A stretch of 38,483 bases of DNA from RDXT01 sp033765305 (lineage in GTDB: Bacteria; Bacteroidota; Bacteroidia; J057), in NCBI GenBank assembly GCA_033765305.1, contig JANRID010000032.1:1-38483 (forward strand), in the 5' to 3' direction. This document shows positions 8,396-16,580 of the stretch, in pieces (the stretch's first letter is position 1; the number at the start of each line of letters is the position of its first letter). The notes under the pieces are model-generated. The model did no database searches, was not told the DNA's origin, and saw only the letters and a list, made by a program, of their open reading frames with translations. The translations under genes were made by a program, and so were the position numbers.

Positions 8396-9514
8396 CTACT
8401 GCGCTGCCTTGAACCGTGTCCAGGCCTGGCTGTAGATCCGCGTCGCAGGACCCAGGTCCTGCAGAAATTCCATCCGGTCCAGCACCGAATCCGCCGGGTA
8501 GATGAACGGATGCTCCCGGATGCTGTCCGGCAGCAGCTTCCGTGCCGCCCGGTTGGGCGTCGCATATAAGGTGTAGGCCGCCAGTGCCGCGCCCTGCTCC
8601 GCGCCCAGGATGAAGTTGATGAACGCCTCGGCAGCACGCTTGTGCGGAGCACTGCGCGGAATGGCCAGATTGTCAGCCCACATGATGCCGCCCTCCTGCG
8701 TGATCCGGTACGTCACCTGAGGGTCTGCGGCCATAAATACGTCGCCGCTGTGGTTGAGGATCAGGGGGGCGTCGCCGCTGAGCAGAAAATCCCGCCCCGT
8801 AGAGGCGGTGTTGTACGCGACGATGCGGTGCTTCTGGCTGATCAGCAGGTCCGTAGCCTGTGCGATCAGACCCGGATCAGCCGTGTTGACCGAATGCCCC
8901 AAAAACCGCAGCGCAGCTCCGATAGCTTCCCGCGGGTCGTCCAGCAGCGCAAATTGCCCCGGATACCACGCCGGATCGAACAGCATCCGCCAGGTATTGA
9001 GCGAGTCGCCCCGGTACGGCGCGCCTATCAGGTCGGTGCGGGCACCCAGGCCCGTCGTGCCCCACTGATAGCAGGCCGTGTAGCGGTTGCCGGGATCGAA
9101 GGGCAGGCTGCGGAACCGCGCATCGAGGTTGCGCAGGTTGGGGATATGGCTGCTGTCGAGCGGCTCCAGCATGTCCAGCTTGATCAGGATCGCCACGGCA
9201 TAGTCCGCCGGCACGATCACATCGTACTGGCCCTTGCCGCCCGCCAGCAGCTTGGCCACCAGCGCCTCGCTGTTGTCGTAGTAGTCGAAGATGACTTCCA
9301 CGCCGTACTGCTCCGAAAACTGGCGCACCAGGGCAGAATCGATGTAGTCGGGATAGATAAACAGATGCAGTGCATCGCCCAGCTCCGACTGCATCACCTC
9401 GACGCCGTCTGCGCGGATCAGCCGGTCTTCGCGGGGCCTGCAGGCCGCCAGGCCGGCCAGCAGCAGGAGCATCGTCAGGCAGCGCCATCCGGCAGGCAGG
9501 AGACCGGGATTCAT
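8396..9514 (-). CDS. potD: Spermidine/putrescine ABC transporter substrate-binding lipoprotein
   Basis: This is the extracytoplasmic polyamine-binding component, 372 residues. The signal peptide ends in a lipobox (LAGLAAC), so it is a lipoprotein. The fold is recognised from LHLFIYPDYIDSALVRQF at the start of the mature part, FDYYDNSEALVAKL, GQYDVIVPADYAV and the WGTTGLGARTD region, all typical of PotD/PotF proteins. It is the last gene of the potABCD operon; its ATG overlaps the potC stop by four bases (ATGA), which suggests translational coupling. Putrescine versus spermidine preference cannot be told from the sequence by eye. Confidence 0.93.
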   Translation of the reverse strand: MNPGLLPAGWRCLTMLLLLAGLAACRPREDRLIRADGVEVMQSELGDALHLFIYPDYIDSALVRQFSEQYGVEVIFDYYDNSEALVAKLLAGGKGQYDVIVPADYAVAILIKLDMLEPLDSSHIPNLRNLDARFRSLPFDPGNRYTACYQWGTTGLGARTDLIGAPYRGDSLNTWRMLFDPAWYPGQFALLDDPREAIGAALRFLGHSVNTADPGLIAQATDLLISQKHRIVAYNTASTGRDFLLSGDAPLILNHSGDVFMAADPQVTYRITQEGGIMWADNLAIPRSAPHKRAAEAFINFILGAEQGAALAAYTLYATPNRAARKLLPDSIREHPFIYPADSVLDRMEFLQDLGPATRIYSQAWTRFKAAQ

Positions 9515-10287
9515 CGGGGAGATTCGTTGGCAGTACGTACGGTGCGGAGGGAAATAAACAAGGTCAGGAAACTCACCATCAGCATCAGGGCGGACAGCGC
9601 ATTGACTTCCGGGGTCACCCCGCGGCGGATGAGGGCATACATCCGGACGGGCAGCGTCGAGTCGCCGACTCCGGCCGTGAAGTAGGTGATCAGGAAATCA
9701 TCCACCGACAGGCTGAAGGCCAGCAGGGCGCCCGAGATAATCCCCGGACGCAGCAGCGGCCAGAGCACCTCCCGCCCCAGGGCCTGCGTGCCGGCGCCGA
9801 GGTCGCGCGCAGCTTCGATCAGGTTGGCCGGAAAATGCTGGAGGCGCGCCCGGACTGTCAGGGTGACGAAGGAAATCTGGAAGGCAATATGGGCCAGGAT
9901 GATGGTCGTCTTGCCCAGCGTCGCCTGGATGGCAACGAAAAAGGCAAGCATCGATACCGCCGTCACCATTTCCGGCACAATCACCGGCAGATACAGGAGG
10001 GTTTCCACCCATTCCTTCCCCCTGAACCGGTACCGGTAGAGGCCCAGGGCCAGCAAGGTGCCCAGCACCGTAGCGCAGAGGGTCGAGATCACCGAAACGA
10101 TGCCCGTATTTGCAAGGGCCCGCAGGTTTTCCGGGCTCCGGAACATGGCCTCGTACCACCTGAACGAGAACCCCTCCCATCCGGCCGCAAAGCGCGAGGC
10201 ATTGAAGGAGTACAGGATCAGGACCAGCACCGGCAGGTAGAGAAAACTGAGCACAGCGGCCAGCAGCGAAATCCGGAGTGTTTTCAT
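9511..10287 (-). CDS. potC: Polyamine ABC transporter permease PotC
   Basis: A 258-residue inner-membrane permease with six predicted membrane segments. The EAA loop that contacts the ATPase is EAARDLGAGTQALGREVLWP. The N-terminus MKTLRISLLAAVLSFLYLPV is the usual PotC start. The reading frame is open far upstream, but that part is an alternative frame of potB; the ATG at 10287 overlaps the potB stop by four bases and is the sensible start. It pairs with PotB to form the transport channel. Confidence 0.93.
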   Translation of the reverse strand: MKTLRISLLAAVLSFLYLPVLVLILYSFNASRFAAGWEGFSFRWYEAMFRSPENLRALANTGIVSVISTLCATVLGTLLALGLYRYRFRGKEWVETLLYLPVIVPEMVTAVSMLAFFVAIQATLGKTTIILAHIAFQISFVTLTVRARLQHFPANLIEAARDLGAGTQALGREVLWPLLRPGIISGALLAFSLSVDDFLITYFTAGVGDSTLPVRMYALIRRGVTPEVNALSALMLMVSFLTLFISLRTVRTANESPR

Positions 10288-11132
10288 ATCAGTGATGGTT
10301 CCCCGGATTTGCCGGCTGCTTTTCTGAATACCACGAGCGCGAGCCACACCAGCAGCATCACCGATACCGACATGGCGGAGCCAAGGGGCCAGTTGCGGCC
10401 CATGAGAAACTGCTGCTGGATCAGCGTGCCGATCATCGTGGAGTTGGCGCCGCCCAGCAGGTCGGGGGTCAGGAACGCGCCGAAGGCCGGGATGCACACC
10501 AGCAGAAACCCGGCCCAGAGCCCGGCAGCGCACTGGGGCAGCACCACCCGCAGCCAGACCTGGAAGCCATTGGCGCCCAGATCGCGGGCGGCTTCCAGCA
10601 GGCGCAGATCCAGCCGCTCCAGCGCGCTGTACAGCGGCAGGATCATAAACGGCAGATAGGTATGCACCAGCCCCAGCAGCACCGCCCCCTCGTGGTAGAG
10701 CCATTCCGGCGGCGTTTCCACGCCCAGGACGCCCAGCACCTGATTGACCAGCCCCTCGCGCCGCAGCAGCACGATCCATGCGTAGTTTTTCACCAGCAGA
10801 TTCATCCACGCCGGGATCGAGAGCAGAAACATCCACACCGTCTGCGCGCGCAGCGGCAGCTGGCTGATGAACCACGCTGCCGGAAAGCCGATGACCATAC
10901 AGATCAGGGTGGCCAGCCCGGCCACCCGCAGGGAGCGGAGCAGGATCACGGCCAGATCGGCGCTCAGCAGCCCGGCATAGCCCTCCCAGCTCCAGGCCCA
11001 TACGATGCCGCCGTAGTCGCCAGGCGTCAGTACACTGTATATCAGCACAATCGCCAGCGGAATGGCGAAAAAAACACCCAGATAGGCCATTGGCAGCCCC
11101 AGGGTCAGCAGTCGGTTGGAGGACAGGCGCAT
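10284..11132 (-). CDS. potB: Polyamine ABC transporter permease PotB
   Basis: A 282-residue inner-membrane permease. The start MRLSSNRLLTLGLPMAYLGV enters the first membrane segment directly; longer upstream starts would run into potA. The EAA loop is LEAARDLGANGFQVWLRVVLP. Six membrane segments can be counted. The gene follows potA after one base and overlaps potC by four bases, so the four genes form one tight operon. Confidence 0.93.
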   Translation of the reverse strand: MRLSSNRLLTLGLPMAYLGVFFAIPLAIVLIYSVLTPGDYGGIVWAWSWEGYAGLLSADLAVILLRSLRVAGLATLICMVIGFPAAWFISQLPLRAQTVWMFLLSIPAWMNLLVKNYAWIVLLRREGLVNQVLGVLGVETPPEWLYHEGAVLLGLVHTYLPFMILPLYSALERLDLRLLEAARDLGANGFQVWLRVVLPQCAAGLWAGFLLVCIPAFGAFLTPDLLGGANSTMIGTLIQQQFLMGRNWPLGSAMSVSVMLLVWLALVVFRKAAGKSGEPSLI

Positions 11133-11133
11133 A

Positions 11134-12168
11134 TCAGGCGGATACGGGGACCAGATATTCAGGGGCAACCGATACCGACACCAGGTCGCCGGGCTGGCAG
11201 GTGCCGGGGCCGGGCGGAGCCGAGGCCAGCCAGCGGAGGCCATCGAGCTCCAGCTCGTATTCAAGGCGCGCGCCCAGGTAGCGCACCTGGCGCACACAGG
11301 CCTGGAGGCCCCTGCCCGGCGCGGCCAGGACCACCCGCTCCGGACGGATCAGAAAGCGGTGCGTGCTGCCCGGCGTCAGTCCGGGGCCGGCAAAAGCCAG
11401 CTCCTGCCCGCCCAGGGACAGGCGGTTCGGCGCGGACACCTGCGCATCGAAGAGGTTGGAGTCGCCCAGAAAGGACGCCACAAAGCTGTTTACCGGATGC
11501 TCGTAGAGGTCGGTGCCGCTCCCCACCTGCAAAAACCGCCCGCCCTGCATGATGCCGATGCGGTCGGCCAGGCTCAGCGCCTCCTCCTGGTCGTGCGTCA
11601 CATGGATGAATGCGATGCCGGTATCGGTCTGCAGGCGCTTCAGCTCGCGCTGCATCTGCTCGCGGAGGTGCTTGTCGAGCGCAGCCAGGGGCTCGTCGAG
11701 CAGCAGCAGCGACGGCCGGTTCACGATGGCGCGGGCCAGGGCCACCCGCTGCTGCTGGCCGCCGGAGAGCTGCGGCGGCATCCGCGAGGCAAACGAAGAC
11801 ATATTGACCAGCTCCAGCCCCTCGCCCGCCCGCCTGCGGCGCTCCGCAGCGGCTACGCCCTTCATTTTCAGTCCGAACTCCACATTCTCCAGTACCGTCA
11901 GGTGGGGAAACAGCGCGTAATTCTGAAACACGAGGTTGACCTCGCGGCGGCGGGGGCTCAGGTACGTAATGTCCCGGCCATCGAGCCAGATGCGGCCCGA
12001 ATCCGGAAGCTCAAAACCTCCGATCATGCGCAGCAGGGTCGATTTGCCGCAGCCCGAAGGGCCCAGCATGCAGAAATATTCGCCTGCGCCGACAGATTCG
12101 GACACCCCGTCCACCGCCAGAAGCGCCCCGAAACGCCGGGTAACAGACTCGATACGAAGCAGCGCCAT
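11134..12168 (-). CDS. potA: Polyamine ABC transporter ATP-binding protein PotA
   Basis: The 344-residue ATPase subunit that powers polyamine uptake. Walker A is GPSGCGKST, the Q-loop is VFQNYALFPH, the signature is LSGGQQQR, Walker B is LLLLDEPLAALD, and the H-loop is HVTHDQEEA. The C-terminal 110 residues form the TOBE regulatory domain (RFLIRPERVVLA). It is first in potABCD and is read divergently from rpsA. A likely -7 box (TATTTTTC) lies 36 bp upstream. Confidence 0.95.
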   Translation of the reverse strand: MALLRIESVTRRFGALLAVDGVSESVGAGEYFCMLGPSGCGKSTLLRMIGGFELPDSGRIWLDGRDITYLSPRRREVNLVFQNYALFPHLTVLENVEFGLKMKGVAAAERRRRAGEGLELVNMSSFASRMPPQLSGGQQQRVALARAIVNRPSLLLLDEPLAALDKHLREQMQRELKRLQTDTGIAFIHVTHDQEEALSLADRIGIMQGGRFLQVGSGTDLYEHPVNSFVASFLGDSNLFDAQVSAPNRLSLGGQELAFAGPGLTPGSTHRFLIRPERVVLAAPGRGLQACVRQVRYLGARLEYELELDGLRWLASAPPGPGTCQPGDLVSVSVAPEYLVPVSA

Positions 12169-12203
12169 GTCAACCAGTTGGAGATCAGCCGGATTCCTCG
12201 CTG

Positions 12204-12211
12204 GAAAAATA
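12204..12211 (-). promoter_or_regulatory. -7 promoter box of potABCD
   Basis: TATTTTTC on the minus strand matches TAnnTTTG except for the last base and would give a leader of about 30 nt before potA. Confidence 0.4.
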
Positions 12212-12243
12212 ACAGCCAGGCACGGATTTTTTCAAAATATTCT

Positions 12244-12251
12244 TACCTTTG
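12244..12251 (+). promoter_or_regulatory. -7 promoter box of rpsA
   Basis: TACCTTTG is an exact TAnnTTTG match. The expected transcript begins near 12257, giving a leader of about 37 nt that contains a small CCGG/CCGG hairpin and then the ribosome binding site. Confidence 0.65.
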
Positions 12252-12278
12252 ACGCCGCTCCGGTGCAGACCGGGCAGA

Positions 12279-12285
12279 AAGGAGA
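12279..12285 (+). promoter_or_regulatory. Strong Shine-Dalgarno sequence before rpsA
   Basis: AAAGGAG sits 8 bp before the rpsA ATG. This is a nearly full match to the anti-Shine-Dalgarno sequence and stands out, because the other genes in this window lack such a site, as is usual in Bacteroidota. It fixes the start at 12294. Confidence 0.7.
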
Positions 12286-12293
12286 CCCTTTTA

Positions 12294-14327
12294 ATGATCG
12301 AAAACAAACCGAAGGATTCCGAGAACTTGGACCCCGAACTGACTCAGCAAGAGGAAGTTGTGCTGATTCAGGAGCCTGAAGAAGAGGCTGAAGACGAAGT
12401 GGAATACGTCGAAGAGGACGATTCCGACGATGATGTGCTGCATCCGGAAGACGAGGGCGATGCCATTGACCTCACCCTGATTGCCGGATCCGACGATGAT
12501 GACGACGATGAAGATTGGTGGAAAGGCGATGGAAGCTACACCGTCAAGGAGCGCCAGGATCTGGAGCGCATCTATGGCGGCACGCTGCGCCAGTTCAACG
12601 CCAATGAAATCGTTTCTGGTACCGTAGTATCGATCGGCCCCAAAGAAGTCGTGCTCAACATCGGCTTCAAGTCCGAAGGCGTCGTAGCCGCCTCCGAGTT
12701 CCGGGACCTGACCGACCTCAAACCCGGTGATCAGGTGGAAGTCTACCTGGAAACCGTCGAAGACCAGAACGGTCAGCTGCTCCTCTCCCGCAAGCGCGCC
12801 CGCAACATGCGTTCCTGGGAGCGGATTCTCGACTCCATGGAGAACGACAGCATCATCATGGGGCATGTCATGCGCCGCACCAAAGGCGGCTTCGTCGTGG
12901 ACATCGACGGAATCGAGGCCTTCCTCCCCGGCTCCCAGATCGATGTCAAGCCGGTCCGCGACTTCGATCTCTATGTGGGCCGCCATATGGAGTTCAAAGT
13001 GGTGAAAATCAACCACGCCTACGAAAACGTGGTCGTTTCCCACAAGATCCTCATCGAAGCCAAACTCGAAGAGCAGCGCCGCGAAATCCTCGCCAACCTC
13101 GAAAAAGGCCAGGTCCTCGAAGGCATGGTCAAGAATATGACCAACTTCGGCGTATTCATCGATCTCGGCGGCGTGGACGGTCTGCTCCATATTACCGATA
13201 TCTCCTGGGGCCGGATCAACCACCCCGAAGAAGTCCTGCAGCTCGATCAGAAAGTCACGATCGTGGTGCTCGATTTCGACGATGCCAAGAAGCGCATCAG
13301 CCTCGGCATGAAGCAGCTTACCGCCCATCCCTGGGACTCGCTGCCTGAACATGTCACCGAAGGCGCCCGCGTCATGGGCAAGGTGGTCACCGTGGCCGAT
13401 TACGGTATTTTCGTCGAAGTCATGCCCGGCGTCGAAGGCCTGGTCCACAACAGCGAAATGTCCTGGTCGCAGCACGTCCGCAACCCGGCAGAACTCTTCC
13501 GCGTCGGCGACGAGATCGAAGTGGCGATCCTCAACATCGACCGCAACGAGCGCAAGATGTCCCTCGGCATCCGCCAGCTCCTGGAAGATCCCTGGTCCAA
13601 AGTCGAAGAACGCTTCCCCGTCGGCAGCCGCCACACCGGAACGGTGCGCAATATGACCAGCTACGGCCTCTTCGTAGAACTGGCCGATGGCATCGATGGC
13701 CTCGTGCACATCTCCGACCTCTCCTGGACCAAGAAGTTTACGCACCCTTCCGACTACGTCAAGGTCGATGAGGCCCTCGAAGTCGTCGTCCTCGATATCG
13801 ACAAGGAAAACCGCCGCCTCAGCCTCGGTCATAAGCAGCTGACGGAAGATGTGTGGGATACCTTCGCCGATATCTTCAAGGTCAACACCTCCCATCAGGG
13901 CGTGATCAAGCGCATCGATGCCAAAGGTGCCACCGTAGAACTCGAGTACGGCGTCGAAGGCCTTGTGCTGCCCAAACACCTCAAGGTGGAAGACGGCAAG
14001 GAAGACCTCAAGGTGGACGATACGGCCGAGTTTGTCGTAATCGAATTCAACAAGGATGCCAAGCGGCTCATGCTTTCGCATACCCGCTCCTGGCAGGCCG
14101 CTCAGGAACCCAAAGCCGAAAAGCCGGCCCGTACCCCTGCACAGACCGGCGGAAGCGGCAAAGCCGCCATCCCGCAGGCTAAGACCGGTACGACGACCCT
14201 CGGCGATCTGGATGTCCTGGCCAAGCTGAAAGAGCAGATGGAAGCGCAGGAAAAAAAGGCAGCCACCAAAGGCCCTAAACCTGCCGCTGAAACCGAACCC
14301 GAAGCAGATACGGAAGACGCCGACTGA
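12294..14327 (+). CDS. rpsA: 30S ribosomal protein S1
   Basis: Ribosomal protein bS1, 677 residues, binds mRNA and helps its loading onto the 30S subunit, a task of special weight in bacteria that rarely use Shine-Dalgarno pairing. The first 80 residues are strongly acidic (long Glu/Asp runs), a Bacteroidota-type extension. Six S1 OB-fold repeats follow, recognised by GTVVSIGPKEVVLNIG, GHVMRRTKGGFVVDI, GMVKNMTNFGVFIDLGG, GKVVTVADYGIFVEV, GTVRNMTSYGLFVEL and GVIKRIDAKGATVEL. The tail is Ala/Lys/Pro-rich. Start chosen at ATG 12294 because of the AAAGGAG site; an upstream in-frame start would overlap the promoter. Confidence 0.96.
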   Translation: MIENKPKDSENLDPELTQQEEVVLIQEPEEEAEDEVEYVEEDDSDDDVLHPEDEGDAIDLTLIAGSDDDDDDEDWWKGDGSYTVKERQDLERIYGGTLRQFNANEIVSGTVVSIGPKEVVLNIGFKSEGVVAASEFRDLTDLKPGDQVEVYLETVEDQNGQLLLSRKRARNMRSWERILDSMENDSIIMGHVMRRTKGGFVVDIDGIEAFLPGSQIDVKPVRDFDLYVGRHMEFKVVKINHAYENVVVSHKILIEAKLEEQRREILANLEKGQVLEGMVKNMTNFGVFIDLGGVDGLLHITDISWGRINHPEEVLQLDQKVTIVVLDFDDAKKRISLGMKQLTAHPWDSLPEHVTEGARVMGKVVTVADYGIFVEVMPGVEGLVHNSEMSWSQHVRNPAELFRVGDEIEVAILNIDRNERKMSLGIRQLLEDPWSKVEERFPVGSRHTGTVRNMTSYGLFVELADGIDGLVHISDLSWTKKFTHPSDYVKVDEALEVVVLDIDKENRRLSLGHKQLTEDVWDTFADIFKVNTSHQGVIKRIDAKGATVELEYGVEGLVLPKHLKVEDGKEDLKVDDTAEFVVIEFNKDAKRLMLSHTRSWQAAQEPKAEKPARTPAQTGGSGKAAIPQAKTGTTTLGDLDVLAKLKEQMEAQEKKAATKGPKPAAETEPEADTEDAD

Positions 14328-14355
14328 CCGGCCTCCGCGTCCTGCTTTCTCCAGC

Positions 14356-14382
14356 AAGCCCTCCCCCTCCGGGAGGGCTTTT
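14356..14382 (+). terminator. Rho-independent terminator of rpsA
   Basis: A perfect 10-bp stem (arms 14356-14365 and 14371-14380) with a 5-nt loop ends in TTTT, 28 bp after the rpsA stop. Confidence 0.8.
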
Positions 14383-14396
14383 GCATGCGCTCGCGA

Positions 14397-14436
14397 ATTG
14401 GGCCGGGCTTCGGCTCCGCTCAGCCGCCGGCCCAAT
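14397..14436. repeat. REP-like palindrome with conserved-looking loop
   Basis: A perfect 10-bp inverted repeat, ATTGGGCCGG and CCGGCCCAAT, encloses a 20-bp core that reads CTTCGGCTCCGCTCAGCC. This core resembles the CTTCGACTNCGCTCAG-type intergenic palindromes scattered through many bacterial genomes. It lies just after the rpsA terminator. Confidence 0.5.
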
Positions 14437-14446
14437 CCGATGTCCC

Positions 14447-14477
14447 ACTACTCAATACCCACTACGCAATACCCCCA
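14447..14477. repeat. Imperfect short direct repeat (CTACTCAATACC / CTACGCAATACC)
   Basis: Two 12-bp units differing at one base lie about 14 bp apart just after the palindrome at 14397-14436. Together they look like a composite intergenic repeat rather than a gene. No protein-coding sense is seen here. Confidence 0.4.
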
Positions 14478-14528
14478 AAAGCCAGTCTTGCTACTTGCTA
14501 CTCGCCGCGTTATCCCCTATTTTACACC

Positions 14529-15362
14529 ATGCAATTCCAAGGAACCTCCACCTACGTCGCCAGCCGCGATCTCCAGGTGGCCGTACAGGCAGCACTCCAC
14601 CTCGAAAAGCCCCTGCTCGTCAAAGGCGAGCCCGGCACCGGCAAAACCCAGCTCGCCTTCGAGGTAGCCCGCGCACTCGGATATCCCATCCTGACCTGGC
14701 ACATCAAATCCACCACCACCGCCCAGCAGGGCCTCTATGAATACGATGCGGTCTCCCGGCTGCGCGACTCGCAGCTGGGCGCCGAACAGGTGGCGGACAT
14801 CGCCCGCTACATCAAACGCGGCAAGCTTTGGGATGCCTTCGACGCCGAAACCCGTACCGTGCTGCTCATCGACGAGATCGATAAGGCGGACATCGAGTTT
14901 CCCAACGACCTCCTGCTCGAACTGGACCGGATGGAGTTTTACGTGTACGAACTCCAGCAGACCATCCAGGCCCGTCAACGGCCCGCTGTCATCATCACCT
15001 CCAACAACGAAAAAGACCTCCCCGACGCCTTCCTGCGCCGCTGCGTATTTCACTATATCCGCTTTCCCGACGCCGCCGCCATGAAACGCATCGTCGATGT
15101 GCACTATCCGGGCCTGAGCCAGACCCTGCTCGATCAGGCCCTGCGGATTTTCTACGAGCTGCGGGACCTGCGCGGCATCCGCAAGCGCCCCTCCACCAGC
15201 GAGCTGCTGGACTGGATCAAACTCCTCCTGCTCGAACGCATCAGCCTCAAAGAGCTCGAGGCCGTCAACCTGAAGCAGAACCTGCCGCCCTTCGAGGGTG
15301 CCCTGATCAAAAACGAACAGGATTTCGAGCTCATCGAGCAGCTGCGCAAATGGAATAAATAG
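14529..15362 (+). CDS. MoxR family AAA+ ATPase
   Basis: A 277-residue MoxR-type AAA+ ATPase. Walker A is GEPGTGKT at 33-40, Walker B is VLLIDEIDK at 111-119, sensor 1 is IITSNNEKDLPDAFLRRC, and the C-terminal lid follows. MoxR ATPases act as chaperones with a von Willebrand A partner to assemble or activate protein complexes. That partner is the next gene, 6 bp downstream. The substrate complex is unknown. The ATG at 14529 is the first start that keeps a normal MoxR N-terminus; the upstream open frame covers intergenic repeats. Confidence 0.93.
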   Translation: MQFQGTSTYVASRDLQVAVQAALHLEKPLLVKGEPGTGKTQLAFEVARALGYPILTWHIKSTTTAQQGLYEYDAVSRLRDSQLGAEQVADIARYIKRGKLWDAFDAETRTVLLIDEIDKADIEFPNDLLLELDRMEFYVYELQQTIQARQRPAVIITSNNEKDLPDAFLRRCVFHYIRFPDAAAMKRIVDVHYPGLSQTLLDQALRIFYELRDLRGIRKRPSTSELLDWIKLLLLERISLKELEAVNLKQNLPPFEGALIKNEQDFELIEQLRKWNK

Positions 15363-15368
15363 GCCGCG

Positions 15369-16580
15369 ATGTTTATCCCCTTCTTTTTCAGGCTGCGCGG
15401 ACACGGGATCAAGGTCTCGATCCGGGAGTATCTGGCCCTGCTCGAAGCCCTCCGGCAAGGGCTTGCGCAGAACCTGGATGCCTTCTACCTGCTCAGCCGC
15501 TCCCTGCTGGTCAAGCAGGAAGGTCAATACGACGCATTCGACATCGTGTTCGGGCAATGCTTCCGCCATGCAGCGGGTGCAGATGCCGATGAGCTGATCG
15601 GCAAGGTGGATCCGGAATGGCTTACATCCGAGCTGGCCCGCCACCTCGATCCGGCAGAGCTGGAGACCCTCGAAGCAATGGGCGGGCTGGAAGCCCTGCT
15701 GGAGCGGTTCCGGCAGCTGCTCGAAACGCAGGAGGAGCGCCACGAGGGCGGCACGCAGCAGATCGGCGCCGGCGGCACCTCCCCCTTCGGCGCAGACGGC
15801 GACCACCCGGAAGGCATCCGCCCCGGCGGCGAAGCCGCCCTCGGCCAGGCGCTCAAGGTCTGGGAGCGCCGCCAGTACGCCAATCTCAGCGATCAGGCCG
15901 AACTCAATACCCGCAACCTCAAGCTGGTGCTCAAAAGCCTGCGCCTGCTCACCCGGGAGGGCCTGCCCGACGAGCTGGACCTCGGCGCCACCCTGCGCGC
16001 TACTGCCGACAATGCCGGCATGCTCGACCTGCGCATGCGCCCCGCCCGCCGAAACCGCGTCCGGGTGCTGCTCTTCCTGGATGCCGGCGGGTCTATGGAC
16101 CCTTACATCGAGCGATGCTCGCAGCTGTTTACGGCTGCACGCCACGAATTCAAGCACCTCGAAACCTATTACTTCCACAATTGCCTCTACGAATCCGTCT
16201 GGCGCGACAACCGCCGGCGCTTTGCCGAGCGTACCAGCACCTGGGAGATCCTCCACAGCTACCCGGCCGACTACCGGGTCATCTTCGTGGGCGATGCTTC
16301 CATGTCGCCCATCGAAATTCTGTACGCCAACGGAAGCGTGGAGCACAACAACCCCGAGCCCGGCCTGACCTGGCTCGAACGCATCTCTGCACAGTTCGGA
16401 CACCTCGCGTGGATCAATCCAACGCCCGCTGCCCACTGGCGCTTCTATCCCAGCATCGACCTGATCCGCAAATGGTCAGGCAACCGCATGTTTCCCATGA
16501 CGGTCGAAGGCCTTCAGCTGTCGATGCGTTGCCTCCGCGACGGCAAAACCCGCTGGAATCCGGAAGATTACAGCACCTGA
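15369..16580 (+). CDS. CoxE-like VWA domain protein, MoxR partner
   Basis: A 403-residue protein of the VWA-containing CoxE type, the usual partner of MoxR ATPases. The N-terminal 200 residues are helical with a Gly-rich linker near 127-155. The VWA domain starts near 228 and carries a MIDAS motif LDAGGSMDP (DxGxS at 238-242). No signal peptide or membrane segment is visible, so both proteins should be cytoplasmic. The gene is 6 bp behind the ATPase and surely co-transcribed. Its 3' end overlaps the end of the convergent amylase gene by 13 bp. Confidence 0.9.
   Translation: MFIPFFFRLRGHGIKVSIREYLALLEALRQGLAQNLDAFYLLSRSLLVKQEGQYDAFDIVFGQCFRHAAGADADELIGKVDPEWLTSELARHLDPAELETLEAMGGLEALLERFRQLLETQEERHEGGTQQIGAGGTSPFGADGDHPEGIRPGGEAALGQALKVWERRQYANLSDQAELNTRNLKLVLKSLRLLTREGLPDELDLGATLRATADNAGMLDLRMRPARRNRVRVLLFLDAGGSMDPYIERCSQLFTAARHEFKHLETYYFHNCLYESVWRDNRRRFAERTSTWEILHSYPADYRVIFVGDASMSPIEILYANGSVEHNNPEPGLTWLERISAQFGHLAWINPTPAAHWRFYPSIDLIRKWSGNRMFPMTVEGLQLSMRCLRDGKTRWNPEDYST

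Noticed and set aside
12291..14435. Minus-strand open frame of 714 codons
   Set aside because: Antisense of rpsA; GC-rich codon use keeps the opposite frame open.
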